Origin: an uncultured Muriicola sp.
GTDB taxonomy: Bacteria; Bacteroidota; Bacteroidia; Flavobacteriales; Flavobacteriaceae
NCBI RefSeq assembly: GCF_947258935.1
Contig: NZ_CAMYKH010000008.1
Location: forward strand, 1-54,552
Length of the DNA stretch: 54,552 nt
Direction of reading: 5' to 3'
Shown piece by piece: positions 16,851 to 23,030 of the stretch (its first letter is position 1; every line of letters starts with the position of its first letter). A program made the position numbers and the translations under genes. Under the pieces are notes generated by a model, which worked only from the letters and a program-made list of their open reading frames with translations, had not been told where the DNA came from and did not search any database.

Positions 16851-17341
16851 TTGCTACGGGTATATAACAAATAGTCTGCGAGCGTAAAATCAACAGACAA
16901 ATTATCCTTTAACTCATATTGGATAAATAGCTCTCCCCAGTACTTACCATCTGAAAAATCGGCTATGATCCATTTGTGATTTAAAACTTTTATCTTATTG
17001 ATCTTAAAATCATTTACCATTCCTTCGTATGGAATCATAGGATTATCTCCTTTTGTTTCATTGGTCTCTAATAATTTATCAGCAATATAGCGGGCGGGAT
17101 CTTCAAGTGATAAATGATCATAATACACAAGGGCATCGTCATTGTTTTCCAAAGAAAAATACTGCATATCTAGCACCTTTAATTGTGTAGTTCTCAGAGA
17201 ATCCTCCAATTGTTCTATTGAAAGCTTTAATTCAGTAATCTTTTCATCACCGGCTGCTACTCTTTTATCGCCGCTTACGTAGAGGTAAAGCGCAATCAAA
17301 GAAGAGAAAATAAATAAGTATAAAAATATCCTTGTTTTCAT
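16847..17341 (-). CDS. Membrane-anchored coiled-coil protein of unknown function
   Basis: 164 residues. A single N-terminal hydrophobic helix (IFLYLFIFSSLIALYLYV) is followed by a charged heptad-like segment at about 32-60 (DEKITELKLSIEQLEDSLRT), then a soluble domain with YYDHLSLEDPARYIADKLLE and KWIIADFSDGKYWGELF. No named family is recognised. Its start overlaps the stop of the upstream MBL-fold gene (ATGA), and I remember the same pair in other Flavobacteriia, so the two are translationally coupled. It probably faces the periplasm. Confidence 0.75.
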   Translation of the reverse strand: MKTRIFLYLFIFSSLIALYLYVSGDKRVAAGDEKITELKLSIEQLEDSLRTTQLKVLDMQYFSLENNDDALVYYDHLSLEDPARYIADKLLETNETKGDNPMIPYEGMVNDFKINKIKVLNHKWIIADFSDGKYWGELFIQYELKDNLSVDFTLADYLLYTRSN

Positions 17342-18129
17342 TTGTCTGTGGTTACTATTAAATTATCGTAGGCTAAATGTACATTCTCTGGAAGTGTCTT
17401 TTCTACCTCCTCATGAAACCCCATATAATGACTAATGTGGGTAAAATAAGCTCGTTCTGGTTGTACTTTTTGGACAAAGGCAAGTGCTTCTTCAAGGTTA
17501 AAATGTGAATGATGAGAATCTATACGTAATGCATTAATGCACAATACTTTAACCCCTTTTATCTTTTCTATTTCTTTATCATCTATAGATTTTACATCTG
17601 TAAGATATGCGATGTCTTTTATACGATATCCAAATACTTGCAAACGGTTATGAAAAGCCTCAACAGGATGGGCGTATAAATTCCCTACTTGAAATGGATG
17701 TCCATTTTCCACCTTATTAACTTTAACGCCGGGCGCTCCCGGATATCGGTTGTTTTCAGAAAAGATATAGTCGAACCTAATTTTCAAAGAATCTATTACC
17801 CGTTGATGAGCATAAATGGGGATATCTCCCTGACGAAAAAAAAAGGGTCGAATGTCATCTATACCGGCGGTATGGTCAGAATGTTCATGGGTAAATAGAA
17901 TACCATCTAGTTTGGTAACCTTATTTCGTAGCATTTGTTGCCTAAAATCGGGGCCACAATCGATCACATAGTTAAAATTGTCCCATGAAATAAGGACTGA
18001 AACGCGTAGTCTTTTGTCTTTTGGATTTTTACTCAGGCATACCGGATGAGTGCTCCCGATAACTGGGATTCCTTGTGAGGTTCCTGTTCCCAAAAAAGTC
18101 AATTTCAACAGCTCATCTATTTTATTCAA
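17338..18129 (-). CDS. MBL-fold metallo-hydrolase (PhnP-like)
   Basis: A 263-residue metallo-beta-lactamase-fold phosphodiesterase-like enzyme. Zinc ligands are in the HEHSDH motif at 81-86 within LFTHEHSDHTAGIDDI, with later His in VEAFHNR, Asp in IAYLTDV and His in AYFTHISHYMG. The opening TFLGTGTSQGIPVIG and the conserved CLSKNPKDKRLR are characteristic of the PhnP-like cluster (cyclic phosphate or nucleotide phosphodiesterases). The actual substrate is not predictable. Co-transcribed with the downstream membrane-anchored protein through a four-base overlap; divergent from the 18197 gene. Confidence 0.9.
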   Translation of the reverse strand: MNKIDELLKLTFLGTGTSQGIPVIGSTHPVCLSKNPKDKRLRVSVLISWDNFNYVIDCGPDFRQQMLRNKVTKLDGILFTHEHSDHTAGIDDIRPFFFRQGDIPIYAHQRVIDSLKIRFDYIFSENNRYPGAPGVKVNKVENGHPFQVGNLYAHPVEAFHNRLQVFGYRIKDIAYLTDVKSIDDKEIEKIKGVKVLCINALRIDSHHSHFNLEEALAFVQKVQPERAYFTHISHYMGFHEEVEKTLPENVHLAYDNLIVTTDK

Positions 18130-18168
18130 ATTTATGACTTATTTATTTAAAAGATAGCCCATTCTTGT

Positions 18169-18176
18169 TAACTTTG
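18169..18176 (+). promoter_or_regulatory. Candidate -7 promoter element (TAACTTTG)
   Basis: Match to TAnnTTTG 20 bases before the ATG of the 485-residue protein gene at 18197; the -33 box is not clear. Confidence 0.4.
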
Positions 18177-18196
18177 TTTACCGTAAAACCCGTTGA

Positions 18197-19654
18197 ATGT
18201 CTTCAGTTTTAAATCAAGATCCTGCATTTGAAAACATACCTTCCATAAAGGCCAAAACTCTCCGCATAAATCTCAACCCGGTTATTTACGGAACCTTCGC
18301 AGAAATAGGCGCGGGTCAGGAGACCGCCAGGCATTTTTTTAGATCTGGTGGAGCCTCTGGGACCATTGCCAAGGCAATGAGTGCTTATGACAAAAAGTTT
18401 AGTGATGCCATATATGGTACAGAAAAGGATGGGAGATATGTAACTCAAAGTCGTTTGGAAAAGATGCTTGGCCATGAAATGCAATTGATGGAAGAGCGTA
18501 TTACAAGGGAGGACCATCCAGACAGACTCTTCTTTACCTATGCCAATACGGTAGCTACCATAGATTTTTCAAAACGTTATAAAGGTCATGGCTGGGTTGG
18601 AATCATGTTCCAATTAGATCCCAATCAAAAGGAATACGATGAAATTATTTTACATCTACGGTTTAAACAAAATGAAGCCCGGCTACAACAAGAAACGTTA
18701 GGTATTGTTGGCGTAAACCTGATATATGGTGCATTTTACAAGTACAACAAGCCTAGAAAACTTTTAAAATATCTCTACGATCACCTGGATAGAGATACGG
18801 TAGAGATCGATATGGTGAATTTTAACGGTCCTAACTTTAAGAATGTGGATAACCGTTTGATGAGCCTTCAGTTGATTAGAAATGATATGACCGATGCGGT
18901 TATGTTCGGCCCTGATGGAAACAATCTCTTGCCGGCTGCTGTATTATATAAAAAGAATATTTTGGCCCTACGTGGTAGCTTTAGACCGGTTACCAAGGTA
19001 AATATGGACATGTTTCAAAAATCTTATGACATTTTCATCCGGGAACAAACTGTGGAAGAGGAAAATACCATAGTGATGTTCGAAATAACCCTTTCCAATT
19101 TGCGGGCGTCGGGGGAAATTGATGAACAAGATTTTATGGACAGAGCAGAATTACTATGCTCTCTTGGCCATACAGTACTTATTTCCAAGTTTCAGGAATA
19201 CTATAAGTTAGTGGAGTACCTCGGAAACTTTACTAAGGCAAAGCTTGGCCTTACTATGGGGGTAAATAATTTAGTGGAAATATTCGACGAAAAGTACTAC
19301 AGGCACTTGAGTGGTGGTATTCTAGAAGCCTTTGGAAAACTTTTCTTTAAGGACCTCAAGGTTTATCTCTACCCCATGAAAAATCCTGAGACCGGGCAGA
19401 TCATGACCAGTAATAATATTAAGGTGCACCCGAGGATGAAGGAACTTTACAAGTTCTTTAAATACAATGGTAAAGTGATGGACATCATTGACTACGATAC
19501 GGAAATAATGGATATTTTTTCCAGAGATGTCCTTAAAAAAATCACTAGTGGTGAGAAAGGTTGGGAGGAAATGCTTCCAGAAGGGGTCGCAGATATCATT
19601 AAGAAGAAAAAGCTTTTTACTAAACACGTGACCGCTGAAAAAGAAGAAGTATAA
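18197..19654 (+). CDS. Large conserved cytoplasmic protein of unknown function
   Basis: 485 residues, no signal peptide and no transmembrane helix. The start MSSVLNQDPAFENIPSIKAK gives the common N-terminus, followed by LRINLNPVIYGTFAEIGAGQ. Other blocks that look conserved are ARHFFRSGGASGTIAKAMSA, YDKKFSDAIYGT, KGHGWVGIMFQ, IDMVNFNGPNFKNVDNR and the C-terminal LYLYP-like stretch VYLYPMKNPETGQIM. I recall homologues in many Bacteroidota under unreliable labels such as nicotinate-nucleotide adenylyltransferase or TonB receptor. I see no adenylyltransferase HxGH motif and no barrel, so I assign no function. Single-gene transcript ending at the hairpin 19657-19684. Confidence 0.8.
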   Translation: MSSVLNQDPAFENIPSIKAKTLRINLNPVIYGTFAEIGAGQETARHFFRSGGASGTIAKAMSAYDKKFSDAIYGTEKDGRYVTQSRLEKMLGHEMQLMEERITREDHPDRLFFTYANTVATIDFSKRYKGHGWVGIMFQLDPNQKEYDEIILHLRFKQNEARLQQETLGIVGVNLIYGAFYKYNKPRKLLKYLYDHLDRDTVEIDMVNFNGPNFKNVDNRLMSLQLIRNDMTDAVMFGPDGNNLLPAAVLYKKNILALRGSFRPVTKVNMDMFQKSYDIFIREQTVEEENTIVMFEITLSNLRASGEIDEQDFMDRAELLCSLGHTVLISKFQEYYKLVEYLGNFTKAKLGLTMGVNNLVEIFDEKYYRHLSGGILEAFGKLFFKDLKVYLYPMKNPETGQIMTSNNIKVHPRMKELYKFFKYNGKVMDIIDYDTEIMDIFSRDVLKKITSGEKGWEEMLPEGVADIIKKKKLFTKHVTAEKEEV

Positions 19655-19656
19655 AA

Positions 19657-19684
19657 AAAGCCCTGATTGATGTCAGGGCTTTTT
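19657..19684. terminator. Bidirectional terminator between the 18197 gene and bcp
   Basis: AAAGCCCTGA, loop TTGATG, TCAGGGCTTT: a perfect 10-bp stem, flanked by A-runs on the left and T-runs on the right, so it can end transcripts from both converging genes. Confidence 0.9.
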
Positions 19685-19700
19685 AATGTTACCATTTTAC

Positions 19701-20150
19701 TTATAGGATCTGTGCAGCGTGATCCTTGGTATTAACTTTATCAATTACCTTTTCTACAGTTCCTTTACCATCCACAATAAAAGTTTTTCTGTGGATCCCG
19801 TCGTATTCTTTGCCCATAAATTTCTTTGGGCCCCAAACTCCAAAGGCATTGATCACCGTGTGATCCTCATCTGCCAGTAACGGAAATGGGAATTCGAACT
19901 TGTCCCTAAAACTAGCTTGTTTCTTTTGTGTATCCTCACTGACTCCCAATAAATGATAGCCCTGCGCCTGTAACTCTTTATAATTATCCCTTAAATTACA
20001 AGCCTCTGCGGTACAACCCGGAGTATTGGCCCTGGGGTAGAAAAAAACCACGAGTTTTTTTCCTTTGTAATCAGAGAGTTTAATTTCGTTTCCGTCTTGG
20101 TCTTTTGATGTAAATTGGGGTACTTTGTCCCCTACTTGAATTGTTTTCAT
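19701..20150 (-). CDS. bcp: Thioredoxin-dependent thiol peroxidase (Bcp/PrxQ)
   Basis: 149 residues; reduces hydrogen peroxide and organic peroxides using thioredoxin, in the cytoplasm. Peroxidatic Cys46 in YPRANTPGCTAEAC and resolving Cys51 five residues on are the arrangement of the atypical two-Cys PrxQ/Bcp class. An intact Thr (TPGCT) and the conserved Arg further along (KTFIVDGKG region) complete the fold. Length is normal. Ends convergently with the 18197 gene at a shared terminator. Confidence 0.95.
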   Translation of the reverse strand: MKTIQVGDKVPQFTSKDQDGNEIKLSDYKGKKLVVFFYPRANTPGCTAEACNLRDNYKELQAQGYHLLGVSEDTQKKQASFRDKFEFPFPLLADEDHTVINAFGVWGPKKFMGKEYDGIHRKTFIVDGKGTVEKVIDKVNTKDHAAQIL

Positions 20151-20189
20151 TCGCTTTTTTTTTAACTGTGGCCGTAAAAGTAATCATAT

Positions 20190-20849
20190 ATGACCAAATC
20201 TGAAAAAGTTGATTTTACTATTAAAATCCTGAATGAATTATACCCGGTTATTCCTGTTCCTTTGGAGCATAAGGACCCCTATACTTTGCTAATAGCCGTC
20301 TTACTTTCTGCACAAAGTACGGATATACGCGTCAATCAGATTACGCCAAAATTGTTTGAAAGGGCCGATAATCCCTATGATATGATCAAATTATCTGTAG
20401 AGGAGATTAGGGAGATCATAAAGCCCGTAGGTCTTTCCCCTATGAAATCGAAAGGTATTTACGGTCTGTCTAAGATGCTGGTGGAAGAGTATAAGGGAGA
20501 AGTTCCTCAAGATATTACACTATTAGAAACTTTTCCAAGCGTTGGCCATAAAACAGCCAGTGTAGTGGTTTCACAAGCTTTCGGTATTCCAGCCTTTCCT
20601 GTAGACACGCATATCCACAGATTGATGTATCGCTGGGGTTTTTCAACAGGTAAGAACGTGATAAAAACTGAAAGTGACGCTAAACGCCTGTTTCCCAAAG
20701 AATTGTGGAATGACCTACACCTTCAGATCATATGGTATGGAAGGGAATATTCTCCTGCCCGGGGATGGGACCTGGAGAAAGATATCATTACCCGCACAAT
20801 TGGGAGAAAAAAAGTACTTCAGGAGTATGCAAAAAAAAAGGCCCGCTAA
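20190..20849 (+). CDS. nth: Endonuclease III-like DNA glycosylase without Fe-S cluster
   Basis: 219 residues of the Nth family, which removes oxidised pyrimidines and cuts the abasic site in base-excision repair. The helix-hairpin-helix LETFPSVGHKTASVVVSQAF carries the catalytic Lys121, and Asp139 is in PVDTHIHRLMYRWG. After residue 175 (IIWYGREYSPARGWDLEKD) the family normally has a four-Cys [4Fe-4S] loop; here there is none, and the entire protein contains no cysteine. The tail ends in KKKAR because the gene end overlaps the terminator of the opposing sigma-microprotein unit. The fold is expected to be glycosylase-competent without a cluster, but this is inference. Confidence 0.88.
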   Translation: MTKSEKVDFTIKILNELYPVIPVPLEHKDPYTLLIAVLLSAQSTDIRVNQITPKLFERADNPYDMIKLSVEEIREIIKPVGLSPMKSKGIYGLSKMLVEEYKGEVPQDITLLETFPSVGHKTASVVVSQAFGIPAFPVDTHIHRLMYRWGFSTGKNVIKTESDAKRLFPKELWNDLHLQIIWYGREYSPARGWDLEKDIITRTIGRKKVLQEYAKKKAR

Positions 20850-20857
20850 TGCGAGCC
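20831..20857 (-). terminator. Minus-strand terminator of the first sigma-microprotein unit
   Basis: Read on the minus strand: GGCTCGC, loop ATTA, GCGGGCC, then nine T. The single non-Watson-Crick pair is G-U on the minus strand and C-A on the plus strand, so it is oriented for minus transcripts. The T run lies within the last codons of nth. Confidence 0.85.
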
Positions 20858-20864
20858 GTAGTTC

Positions 20865-21008
20865 TTAGTTCAGGATCATTTCGAAACTGAATTGCCTGTG
20901 TTTTACAATTCTAAGTGCTTTAGAATAAGCCAACAAAAATTGGATCGTTTCCGGTCCTACTCTTGGAATGGCAAAGGCATTTTTTTTAGTTGAGTAAATT
21001 TTTTCCAT
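20865..21008 (-). CDS. 47-residue microprotein downstream of an ECF sigma gene (copy 1)
   Basis: A 47-codon ORF. It reads MEKIYSTKKNAFAIPRVGPE then TIQFLLAYSKALRIV and ends EMILN. It is a homologue of the microprotein at 21994-22137 (identical length; 18 of 47 residues identical by my hand count, concentrated in the FLL-x-YSK-x-L core, TI/TV and the LN end). It starts 67 bases after the sigma gene stop at 21076 and ends 8 bases before the terminator 20831-20857. The leader holds a hairpin at 21022-21039. No signal peptide or membrane helix; function unknown. Paralogous conservation, exact length and terminator placement make it very likely real. Confidence 0.8.
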   Translation of the reverse strand: MEKIYSTKKNAFAIPRVGPETIQFLLAYSKALRIVKHRQFSFEMILN

Positions 21009-21021
21009 ATGATTGTGATGT

Positions 21022-21039
21022 CGTTATGATAAGATAACG
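21022..21039 (-). promoter_or_regulatory. Leader hairpin ahead of microprotein copy 1
   Basis: CGTTAT, loop CTTATC, ATAACG on the minus strand, a 6-bp perfect stem ending 13 bases before the microprotein ATG. A related CGTTA/TAAC hairpin lies at the same place ahead of copy 2. It could modulate translation; that is inference. Confidence 0.45.
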
Positions 21040-21075
21040 CAACCTATATGGAAATATTGTAAATAGTGTTGTGAA

Positions 21076-21660
21076 CTACGAATTCGTTAAAACGATGTTG
21101 TGTCTGTCAATGATTTTTCTGAGATTGATTAATGCGTAACGCATTCTACCAAGGGCTGTATTAATACTTACTCCCGTGTTTTCAGAGATCTCTTTAAAAC
21201 TCATATCCTTATAGATTCGCATCAACAGAACTTCTTTTTGATCGTCTGGCAATTCCTCAATGAGCAGGGTTAAGTCACTGTCTATCTGATCTTTAATGAG
21301 TTGTTTTTCTGCATTTAATTTATCATCCCCTATTACGGAGAAGATATTAAAATCGTCGCTGCCCTCAAATTTAGGCATACGCTTGTTTTTTCTGAAGTGG
21401 TCTATAATAAGGTTGTGTGCAATGCGCATTACCCATGGAAGAAATTTCCCTTCTTCGCTGTAATTACCTTTTTTTAGGGTTTTGATCACCTTAATAAATG
21501 TGTCCTGGAATATGTCTTCAGTAACATCCCGGTCCATTACTTTCGAATAAATAAAACTACTTATTCTCTGGTTGTGTCTGTTGATCAAAATTTCTAATGA
21601 TTTTTCATCCCCGCTGATGTAATCATGAACTAATATTGAGTCTTCCTTTAGTGGTTTCAT
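21076..21660 (-). CDS. ECF-type RNA polymerase sigma factor (copy 1)
   Basis: 194 residues, sigma-70 family, extracytoplasmic-function type. Region 2 shows NQRISSFIYSKV, DIFQDTFIKVI, FLPWVMRIAHNLIIDHFRK, and region 4 has DMSFKEISENTGVSINTALG followed by RMRYALINLRKII, the DNA-reading helix-turn-helix. It is about 74% identical by hand alignment to the sigma gene at 22207-22788; both end in IVLTN. No anti-sigma gene is adjacent; instead each is followed by a 47-residue microprotein. Start ATG 21660 is the only clear choice. Regulon unknown. Confidence 0.93.
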   Translation of the reverse strand: MKPLKEDSILVHDYISGDEKSLEILINRHNQRISSFIYSKVMDRDVTEDIFQDTFIKVIKTLKKGNYSEEGKFLPWVMRIAHNLIIDHFRKNKRMPKFEGSDDFNIFSVIGDDKLNAEKQLIKDQIDSDLTLLIEELPDDQKEVLLMRIYKDMSFKEISENTGVSINTALGRMRYALINLRKIIDRHNIVLTNS

Positions 21661-21993
21661 AGTTAGATAATCTTTTGGTTTCTTTAAAGTTCGTTAGCGA
21701 TGCTTATGAGCTCGCGTTGTTTTATTAATTTGAGCTACTTGTTTTTCAATAACAATTTAAAAGTACCCAAACAACCCCCCTCAGGAAAAACAATGTTGTC
21801 AAACACCCGATTCTTGATGTGAACATACATATTCGTATTTGGCAGCCTTTGAATTTGGCATAGAACGGGGCTACCCTTAGTAGTAATTCTGGGCAGGTAA
21901 CTGCATAAAAAAAAGCACCTTTATTTAAAAGTGCCTTTTCTTTATACGAACAATGTTTTACGAATCTCTATGAAATGAAAGTTTGTTTGCCTA
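21661..21993. other. Intergenic spacer between the two sigma-microprotein units
   Basis: 333 bases without a credible gene. At its right side lies the minus-strand terminator 21907-21934 for the upstream unit; the remainder must contain the promoter of the 21660 sigma gene, but I could not find a convincing TAnnTTTG with a TTG at the right distance. No repeats or RNA genes seen. Confidence 0.6.
21907..21934 (-). terminator. Minus-strand terminator of the second sigma-microprotein unit
   Basis: On the minus strand: GCACTTTT, loop AAAT, AAAGGTGC, then eight T. The one mismatch is a G-U pair on the minus strand, giving its orientation. It lies 60 bases after the microprotein stop at 21994. Confidence 0.8.
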
Positions 21994-22137
21994 TCAATTT
22001 AACATGCTCTCAATGGTCATACCCTTCACCTTTCTTATATGAAGTGATTTTGAATAGTTGAGAAGAAAATCGACCGTACCGGGCTTAGCGGTGATAAGCT
22101 TACAATGTTTTGGATGTTTTGAGTATGTCTTTTGCAT
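21994..22137 (-). CDS. 47-residue microprotein downstream of an ECF sigma gene (copy 2)
   Basis: Starts at the ATG whose codon is 22135-22137, MQKTYSKHPKHCKLITAKPG, then TVDFLLNYSKSLHIRKV and ends MLN. A longer frame from 22179 exists, but the shorter start matches copy 1 in length (47) and places it 69 bases after the sigma stop, as copy 1 is 67. Shared residues with copy 1: FLL-x-YSK-x-L core, YS near the start, terminal LN. A 7-bp inverted repeat (ATATCTG ... CAGATAT) enclosing a GTTA/TAAC stem sits at 22139-22172 just ahead of the start. Soluble, basic, unknown function; possibly regulates or is regulated with the sigma factor. Confidence 0.8.
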   Translation of the reverse strand: MQKTYSKHPKHCKLITAKPGTVDFLLNYSKSLHIRKVKGMTIESMLN

Positions 22138-22138
22138 A

Positions 22139-22172
22139 ATATCTGTGGTTACCCCTAAATAACGGCAGATAT
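22139..22172 (-). promoter_or_regulatory. Extended leader hairpin ahead of microprotein copy 2
   Basis: On the minus strand ATATCTG, CC bulge, GTTA, loop, TAAC, CA, CAGATAT: outer 7 bp and inner 4 bp, ending one base before the ATG. It could occlude the ribosome entry site. The inner GTTA/TAAC resembles the hairpin of copy 1. Confidence 0.5.
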
Positions 22173-22206
22173 GGAGCAATCATGGAATTCTTCGCCCTAA
22201 GACCAA

Positions 22207-22788
22207 TTAATTCGTTAAAACAATTTGATTCTTCTCAATGATCTTGCGCAGATTGATCAATGCATAGCGCATGCGTCCCAAAGCAGTGTTAATGCTAACC
22301 TCAGTATTCTCCGCGATCTCATTGAAGCTCATATCTTGAAAAATCCTCATTCGAAGAACTTCCAGCTGATCTTTGGGCAATTGTTCAATGAGCAATTCCA
22401 GATCCTGGTCTATTTGCTCTTTAATAAGCTGCTTCTCAGCATTTAGTTTGTCATCAGTGAGTACAGAGAAGATATTGAATTCTTTATTCCCCTGATATTT
22501 TGGCATCCGCTTATTGCGCCGAAAATGGTCTATGATCAGATTGTGGGCAATACGCATGATCCATGGTAAGAATTTCCCCTCTTCATTATAGCGGCCGCGT
22601 TTCAAGGTGCTTATTACCTTAATAAAGGTATCTTGAAATATATCCTCGGTAATGGACATGTCATGTACCTTGGAGTATATATAGCTGCTTAGGCGCTGAT
22701 TGTGTTTGTTTATGAGTAGTTCAATGGCTCGTTCATCACCATTGATATAATTACTAATGAGAATAGCATCGTCAATCGTTGTTTGCAT
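22207..22788 (-). CDS. ECF-type RNA polymerase sigma factor (copy 2)
   Basis: 193 residues with the same organisation as copy 1: region 2 NQRLSSYIYSKVHD, DIFQDTFIKVIST, LPWIMRIAHNLIIDHFRR, and region 4 SFNEIAENTEVSINTALG then RMRYALINLRKII. The ATG at 22788 is chosen because it aligns with copy 1 (MQTTIDDAILI); a longer 200-residue reading exists. A TTG-N17-TATCTTTG promoter lies about 115 bases upstream, leaving a long 5' leader. Transcribed away from uvrA. The strong similarity implies a tandem duplication of the sigma-microprotein unit. Confidence 0.93.
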   Translation of the reverse strand: MQTTIDDAILISNYINGDERAIELLINKHNQRLSSYIYSKVHDMSITEDIFQDTFIKVISTLKRGRYNEEGKFLPWIMRIAHNLIIDHFRRNKRMPKYQGNKEFNIFSVLTDDKLNAEKQLIKEQIDQDLELLIEQLPKDQLEVLRMRIFQDMSFNEIAENTEVSINTALGRMRYALINLRKIIEKNQIVLTN

Positions 22789-22907
22789 ACAATTACTTTT
22801 TTGGTTCAATTCAGGGGTCGCATTATTTGTGTAGGATGCGACTTTTTTTAATCCTTTTCAAAAAAGTAATGTTGCTTTATAGGCAGTAGTTTATTCGATT
22901 AACAATC

Positions 22908-22935
22908 CAAAGATAGAAAAAATTTGAGTTATCAA
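22908..22935 (-). promoter_or_regulatory. Bacteroidota-type promoter of sigma copy 2
   Basis: On the minus strand TTG (22935-22933), 17-base spacer, TATCTTTG (22915-22908). Both boxes fit the published pattern TTG-N17-23-TAnnTTTG, and it points at the sigma gene with a leader of roughly 115 bases. Confidence 0.6.
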
Positions 22936-23006
22936 TAATAAAGGTTACGTTTTAACATTTTTCAATTCCTTCTTTTATTCAACTGGCGTTTGGTTTTGAC
23001 ATATTG

Positions 23007-23014
23007 TATCTTTG
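23007..23014 (+). promoter_or_regulatory. -7 promoter element of uvrA (TATCTTTG)
   Basis: A perfect TAnnTTTG 16 bases before the uvrA ATG at 23031. A TTG lies 14 bases upstream (22990-22992), slightly closer than usual. The short leader fits the strong -7 box. Confidence 0.55.
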
Positions 23015-23030
23015 CAACTTTCTGATTCTT

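Noticed and set aside
22138-22179. Longer start (22179) for microprotein copy 2
   Set aside because: The extra 14 residues lie in the hairpin leader and have no counterpart in copy 1; the 47-residue form matches copy 1 exactly in length.
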